NCBI GenBank assembly: GCA_018398765.1
Contig: JAHBMJ010003313.1
Location: 1 to 11,578 of the forward strand
Direction: 5' to 3'
DNA: 11,578 nucleotides
From: Chromera velia
Lineage: Eukaryota > Sar > Chromeraceae
The notes beneath the pieces are model-generated. The model did not search any database, was not told the DNA's origin, and was given only the letters and a program-made list of their open reading frames with translations. The translations under genes and the position numbers were made by a program. Shown here one piece after another: positions 7,424 through 11,578 of the stretch. How positions within the stretch are numbered: the stretch's first letter is position 1; the number at the start of each line of letters is the position of its first letter.

Positions 7424-9262
7424 ATGTTGTCGGACACGGACAGCAGCAGTTGCAACGTCTCTGCCGTTGATCCTTCCCCCAAGCCCCCTCTTGTGCCGTC
7501 CATTATCTCTGCAGTGACATCCCCAGGAAGCGGCTCCCTCATTCTGCCTGCTGAGACAAGCCAACAGTTCGAACTTCCGCAGGCAAGCTCTGCAGTCGCA
7601 CAGACTCGTTTGCGTCTTCAGAAGGCTGCCGAGTGTCTGACCTTTTCTCCGTTCTCACATCAGGAGAAGAAACAGTTTGGTGCCTCCTGTGAGGATGGAG
7701 AATCAGAAGATTCGCACAGTGCGCAGTCATCGAACCAAATCTGGAACAGCGGGGGGTACTCTGGGTCGTCGCTGCGGGAGAGGGAGAGGGAGGACGCCAT
7801 TCCAGAAGCCTCTCCGTCGATGGTGGCGGCTGTCAAGGTGATCCTTCAGGAAGGCGAAGAGGGCTGTTCTGCGCTTTCCGAAAGATCAACTCCTGTATGC
7901 CCTGAGGCACACTCAGAGCCCATTAACCGCTTCATGCTTCCTTCAAATTTGGAATCGGAGGACGGGGGTGCCTTGGAGAGGTACAAGGAGTGCATGGAGG
8001 ATGTGTACACATGGTCTGTTCGAAATTATATTCAAAATAGAGGACCGCAGGGTGTCTGGGCGTTTGGATTAGCGTGCTGTATGATTGCGGTGGGGGTTGC
8101 AATTTGTGTGTGGGGATTGATTGCCTTGGATGCTCTGACGGCAGAGTTTCAACTGAAGACGTCCGAGGAAGGTGGGGGTGCTTTCCTGTATGCATTTTAC
8201 CTCTTCGGTCTTCTCGTTTCAGTCCCCGTGACAGTCGTCGGTCTCGGGCTCTCACCACGCAACCCTCTTCTGACTTGGCTGGCTCGATTCCTCATGCTCA
8301 ATTTGTGTGCAACTGCACTGCTGAACTTGATGGGAAAAACAAGGGACCTCTATCCCACGTATGTGTGGTCCAATACAGTAAGTCTGGGGTTCATTTTGTC
8401 GTACGTTTGTGTCATCTTTCCTGGTGCGAGCTGGATGAATCATGGGGTGCATCTGCTTCGATGTGGGGTAATTTTGTTTGACTGGACGTCGGATGCCGCA
8501 CTCGGCTTTCTTGCAATTATACGGGGGGGTGGGAGTGGTGCAGGGCAATTTGACATGGCGTTGGGTGTTTGCATCGTTGCTTTGTCTGTTCTTCTTAACG
8601 TGCCTTTTTTTGTTTACATTCTGGAGCATAATCACATACGCACGCAGCCTTTCTTGAGTCGTGCTTTGACTCTCCTACTTTGGTTGACGCTCTGTGGAGA
8701 AGTCTCGACCTTCGTTCTTGAGTGGGTCGTCACCCCTCTGCAGCCAGGAGGGGGGGTGGAAGATCGCACGGAGTTTGCTTTTTTGATCACCTCCACTGTG
8801 TTGAGCATCCTCGGGTGTTTAGACAAAGGGGCGCTTTTGTTTTGGGGAACAGATGTGCTGGAGACAAGGGGGGGCCTGGGTGTGTGGGCTCAGAGGGAGA
8901 TGCAACGCGCGGCGAAGGAGGAGGAAGAGGAGGAGGAAGAGGAGGCCTTGCATCTCGCCCGAGAGAAAAAGAAATGGAAAAGAGCCTCTGAGAGACAACA
9001 CACGGGAGGCGGTCCTCAAGGTCAGGGGCAGGGGGGGCCGCGACGAACGAGGCAAGATGTATTGAGGAGTCTCCAAGAGCAGGTGAGGCGGTCTCCCAAT
9101 GGCTCCGCCTTGTTCCTAGAAGAAGAAATAGATCTCAAAAATGAAGGTCTACCTGAAGTCCAAAAGGGGGGGGCTGAGAACGCGGCAGTACAAGGAGGCA
9201 ATCCAAGATTGGAGGATGAAGAACGGGACGCACAAACTTTGAGAGGCCTCGCGGAGCCCTAG
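7424..9262 (+). CDS. Multi-pass membrane protein, family not recognised
   Basis: An uninterrupted frame of 612 residues ends at TAG 9260-9262. The start is the first in-frame ATG, at 7424; the frame is closed upstream by TGA at 7382. Residues 1-200 are Ser/Pro/Glu-rich and probably disordered. About eight hydrophobic segments follow, near 211-236, 253-276, 282-303, 316-336, 345-365, 376-400, 410-435 and 450-475, with short loops between. The tail (480-612) is hydrophilic, with a run of about ten Glu near 500 followed by a basic stretch and Gly/Gln/Arg-rich sequence. There is no N-terminal signal peptide, so membrane insertion would depend on the first internal segment. I see no transporter, channel or enzyme signature. 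The lack of introns contrasts with the intron-rich neighbour. An extra 5' exon upstream of 7382 cannot be excluded. No AATAAA is visible just after the stop. Confidence 0.82.
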   Translation: MLSDTDSSSCNVSAVDPSPKPPLVPSIISAVTSPGSGSLILPAETSQQFELPQASSAVAQTRLRLQKAAECLTFSPFSHQEKKQFGASCEDGESEDSHSAQSSNQIWNSGGYSGSSLREREREDAIPEASPSMVAAVKVILQEGEEGCSALSERSTPVCPEAHSEPINRFMLPSNLESEDGGALERYKECMEDVYTWSVRNYIQNRGPQGVWAFGLACCMIAVGVAICVWGLIALDALTAEFQLKTSEEGGGAFLYAFYLFGLLVSVPVTVVGLGLSPRNPLLTWLARFLMLNLCATALLNLMGKTRDLYPTYVWSNTVSLGFILSYVCVIFPGASWMNHGVHLLRCGVILFDWTSDAALGFLAIIRGGGSGAGQFDMALGVCIVALSVLLNVPFFVYILEHNHIRTQPFLSRALTLLLWLTLCGEVSTFVLEWVVTPLQPGGGVEDRTEFAFLITSTVLSILGCLDKGALLFWGTDVLETRGGLGVWAQREMQRAAKEEEEEEEEEALHLAREKKKWKRASERQHTGGGPQGQGQGGPRRTRQDVLRSLQEQVRRSPNGSALFLEEEIDLKNEGLPEVQKGGAENAAVQGGNPRLEDEERDAQTLRGLAEP

Positions 9263-9980
9263 TTAATGTCCCGACTTCCTCTCTTCAAGTCGAACAAAAG
9301 GTCGCGAGGGGGTCCTTTTCATGCCTGTATGAACATTCAATGAAGAAAGAAAAGAGGCAAGGGTGTGCTGGTTTCGTTCGTTTCCATTTTGTATAAAGAC
9401 ACGCAGGCAGGCAGGCAGGAAGGGAGCGACAGAAAGGATCAGTGAAAGTGTTTGGCGGAGTGTGTTGTTTGTTCCTCTCCATCCATGCAGTTGATTAATT
9501 GTGTTGTGCGGTCTCCAGTGCCATATGTGGTTACACGTGCGCGTTGAGCACTCTGGTGATTGTCGTTGTGTGGTTGTTGCACGTGTTGCTTCATTAGATG
9601 CTTTCCGGTTTCTCTTGATGCTTCGATTCCATCAATCGACTCACCCCTCAAACTTGCTCTAACAGCATTCCTCCCCCTATGCATGTGCGTGCGTGTTCAT
9701 CAGCTCGTGCTGCAGGCAGTTGGCGGCAGGTGCCTAAGAGAACAGAACAGGACAGAACGGAACAAATGCATTCGTCTCCTTTGTGAATCGGGAGTTGAAA
9801 AGAACTCCAGCAGAGAATCAGAGGAGCGAAAGAAAAGCAGCAGACAGACAAGTAGAGGGGGTGGGGTGGGGAGGGAAGGAGGGAAGGAACGGAGAAAGAA
9901 AGAGAGCGGCCTGTTGAAAGAGCAAGAATTAAGAGAAACAGTCTGTTTGGGCTGTATATTTTATTTGGTCGATCTGTGAC
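9263..9980. other. 3' flank of the membrane protein gene; no gene seen
   Basis: Short frames only, none protein-like. It includes a (CAGG)n stretch at about 9403-9420 and a purine-rich tract at 9847-9906. The 3' untranslated region of the plus-strand gene should lie here, but no AATAAA was found in the first 200 bases. Confidence 0.5.
9403..9420. repeat. Short (GCAG)n tandem repeat
   Basis: Four tandem copies of a CAGG-type unit followed by AAGGGA, within the probable 3' flank of the membrane protein gene. Confidence 0.8.
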
Positions 9981-10199
9981 TCAAAGCCTGGCGACGATGC
10001 ATTTTATTTCTTTCCCTATACTGTCAATTCAGAGAATTGCTCCAAGCTTCTACTGTTTTTCTTAGCTCTTCTTTCTCTTGCCAGCTGACTCAGCCTGACT
10101 GTAAATGTGTAGATTGGCAGCGCCTGCAAAAAATGTTATAACGTGATAGAGTGCGCCGCCCAGCAGCTGAAAGCTCCACCTAGGGCTAGACCTAGGGTT

Positions 10200-10258
10200 T
10201 GGCATCATACAATCAATCAATTAATCAATCAATCAATCAATCAATCATGATCAATCAA
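10200..10258. repeat. (TCAA)n array, copy 1
   Basis: Tandem ATCA units with minor interruptions (ATTAATC, ATGATC), followed directly by an AGAAAA-rich segment to about 10353. The same arrangement occurs again at 10800. Confidence 0.9.
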
Positions 10259-10313
10259 AGAATTTGTGAGAAAAACGATTTTTAGAAAAGTCATAGAAAA
10301 CTGATAGAAAAGT

Positions 10314-10353
10314 GATAGAAATTAAAAGTTAGAAAAATGGTAGAAATTAGATT
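10314..10353. repeat. GATAGAAATTA-type dispersed repeat, copy 1
   Basis: GATAGAAATTA, then an A-rich part, then GGTAGAAATTAGA. The unit recurs at 10884-10915 as GATAGAAATTA and GTTAGAAATTAGA. Both copies follow a (TCAA)n array by 55 bases or so, so array plus tail seems to be one repeated module. Confidence 0.7.
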
Positions 10354-10614
10354 TCAATTTCTAATATATGTTAAAAATTAGCCTCGGCTTCTATCACTGG
10401 CAACTCTAGTATCAACTATCACTTCTATATACATAATTGAAGCGGCGGCTGATACCATGCAAGTTTGGGTAATTTAGATAATTAACTAGATCTGAAACTG
10501 CATGCATACACCATAGCATCTAGCTAGCCTAGCATGCACCGCGAAACGGTATGCATGCACCGTGAGCTAGACCGTGAGTCCGTGACATACACCCCGTCCG
10601 ACCTAGCGTCCGAC

Positions 10615-10682
10615 ATATAGCAGCAAGAGCGCGGCCAGTACTAAGGCCAGCACGGGTTCGATCCTCACCGACAGCTTTTTTT
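10615..10682 (+). repeat. tRNA-like segment, possible SINE head
   Basis: GGTTCGATCC (10655-10664) matches the T-arm/Pol III B-box consensus. Upstream are GAGCGC and a GGCC...GGCC anticodon-like stem (10633-10648), and TAGCAGCAAGAG (10616-10627) is a weak A-box candidate. A T7 run at 10676-10682 could end Pol III transcription. The T stem pairs poorly and no 7-bp acceptor stem is found, so this is not a working tRNA. A tRNA-derived SINE or decayed tRNA copy fits better. Confidence 0.5.
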
Positions 10683-10799
10683 CCCTACCCTCAGGCCATC
10701 CTCCCCACGCCTCGGGTCCGGCCGTCAGGCCTGACAGTCGTCCGTCGGGCCGCTAGGACCCTAGCTAACTATTTTTTAATAATAATTTTTAATAGAACA

Positions 10800-10800
10800 T

Positions 10801-10831
<31 letters not shown>
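10800..10831. repeat. (TCAA)n array, copy 2
   Basis: Almost perfect ATCA tandem units, followed by AGAAATATTAGCTAGAAAAG and further AT-rich sequence resembling that after copy 1. Confidence 0.92.
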
Positions 10832-10883
10832 GAAATATTAGCTAGAAAAGTTATCTTTCACTTTTCTAATATTCCTAACATTT

Positions 10884-10917
10884 GATAGAAATTACAAAAA
10901 ATGTTAGAAATTAGACT
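10884..10917. repeat. GATAGAAATTA-type dispersed repeat, copy 2
   Basis: Second copy of the unit seen at 10314-10353, with the middle A-rich part shortened. Same orientation as copy 1. Confidence 0.7.
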
Positions 10918-10919
10918 CA

Positions 10920-11578
10920 AATAATCATATGACTCTCCATTGACTAATTTGACTCCTGAACCGGATCTATGGTCCATGGGAGCCGACACAAAAGTTAACA
11001 CTAGGGGCTAATATATGACAAGCTAAAACCGTACAACAACGTCTGGAGAGAGTTTAGAAAACAATTTTTGTTGGTATCGGTTTTAAGGTATCGGGTATCG
11101 CAACCGACCCCCTCTGCTGGTATCGATATATCGATGGTATCGGGACTTGACAACTCTGCCGAGATGTTTGCTAGACTATAAGAACGAATATCTAGCTACA
11201 CACGAAGACAGAAATAAAGACTCACGATGAAATCGATCCGTAGGTCCTTATTCCAGAGAAAGTCGTAACTGAGTGGCCAGCAGAGAGCCACTCCCAGAGG
11301 AAAAAACGTTCAATTCTAGCAATCGATCAAGACGAAACAATGAGAAATTTTGTGAGTCAAAAATGCATGTGAGAGGAGACGCCTGACGGAGTCCCTGCGT
11401 GCGAGAACCCCAGAAAGCCCCAAACGAGAAGTGAAAGAGTTCCAGGGATGGCAATCACTTGCATAAACAATCGGGACTCAGTGTGCGTCACTCAATGTGC
11501 AATCACTGACAGGAGAGGCGAGCCGGGATCAGTCAAAGAGAGAGAAGCGCATGGAAAGATGAATATCATGCGTGAAGC
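10920..11578. other. AT-rich flank; no gene seen
   Basis: Apart from the possible transposon end, no gene or RNA is supported. An AATAAA occurs at 11213-11218 with no coding frame before it on the plus strand. The 68-codon minus frame at 11248-11454 has no protein-like features. Confidence 0.5.
11070..11158. mobile_element. Possible end of a hAT-like transposon
   Basis: Repeated GGTATCGG units (from about 11072), a perfect TCGATATATCGA palindrome (11122-11133) and a terminal ACTTGACAACTCTG. Read on the minus strand it starts CAGAGTTGTCAAGTCCCGATACC in two overlapping motifs: a CAG-type end plus subterminal CGATACC repeats. This is the usual look of hAT-family ends. No matching opposite end or 8-bp target duplication was found, and no transposase gene is present. 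Confidence 0.3.

Noticed and set aside
10615-10682. A functional tRNA gene
   Set aside because: No acceptor stem, weak T stem and an irregular anticodon arm. Only the B box and T run are good.

Overview
This is nuclear DNA from a eukaryote, most likely a microbial one. The main evidence is a minus-strand gene whose coding frame can only be read through about nine GT-AG introns, plus long CA, GA, GGGA and GGAA microsatellites, a tRNA-like SINE candidate and AT-rich repeats. UGA and UAG both appear to act as stops, so the standard code fits. An alga or protist with an expanded, repeat-rich genome (a chromerid or another alveolate, for example) would match the intron-dense, microsatellite-filled layout. 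That placement is a weak inference and no diagnostic gene supports it.

Layout. 1-183 is a CA-type microsatellite and 184-508 has no firm gene. 509-6809, minus strand, is a ten-exon gene that I reconstructed from splice sites, matching intron phases and internal repetition. Its model is 2805 coding bases, 934 residues: a proline-rich head, three divergent C2-like domains joined by charged linkers, and a Gln/Lys/Glu-rich tail. The first two domains carry introns at the same two places in the same phases. Most of its introns start with GTCAGT or a close variant and end with TGCAG. Its last intron holds a 69-bp fold-back sequence flanked by 37-bp direct repeats, and each direct repeat carries a copy of the same 3' splice site.

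6810-7423 is the divergent intergenic region between the two genes. It contains a very GC-rich 15-bp-stem hairpin and a smaller one. 7424-9262, plus strand, is an uninterrupted gene for a 612-residue protein with about eight membrane segments, a Ser-rich N-terminal region and a charged, Glu-rich C-terminal tail. I do not recognise its family.

9263-11578 has no gene I can support. It becomes AT-rich after about 9950. It holds two (TCAA)n arrays, each followed by related AGAAA-rich sequence. Between them is a tRNA-like segment with a Pol III B-box-like sequence and a T7 run. Further on are GGTATCG repeats with a TCGATATATCGA palindrome and two hAT-like terminal motifs in the same orientation.

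The two genes are head to head and may share a promoter region, but nothing in the sequence shows that they work together. The minus-strand protein looks like a scaffold or membrane- or partner-binding protein (C2-like folds, no obvious calcium ligands). The plus-strand protein looks like an integral membrane protein of unknown transport or signalling role.
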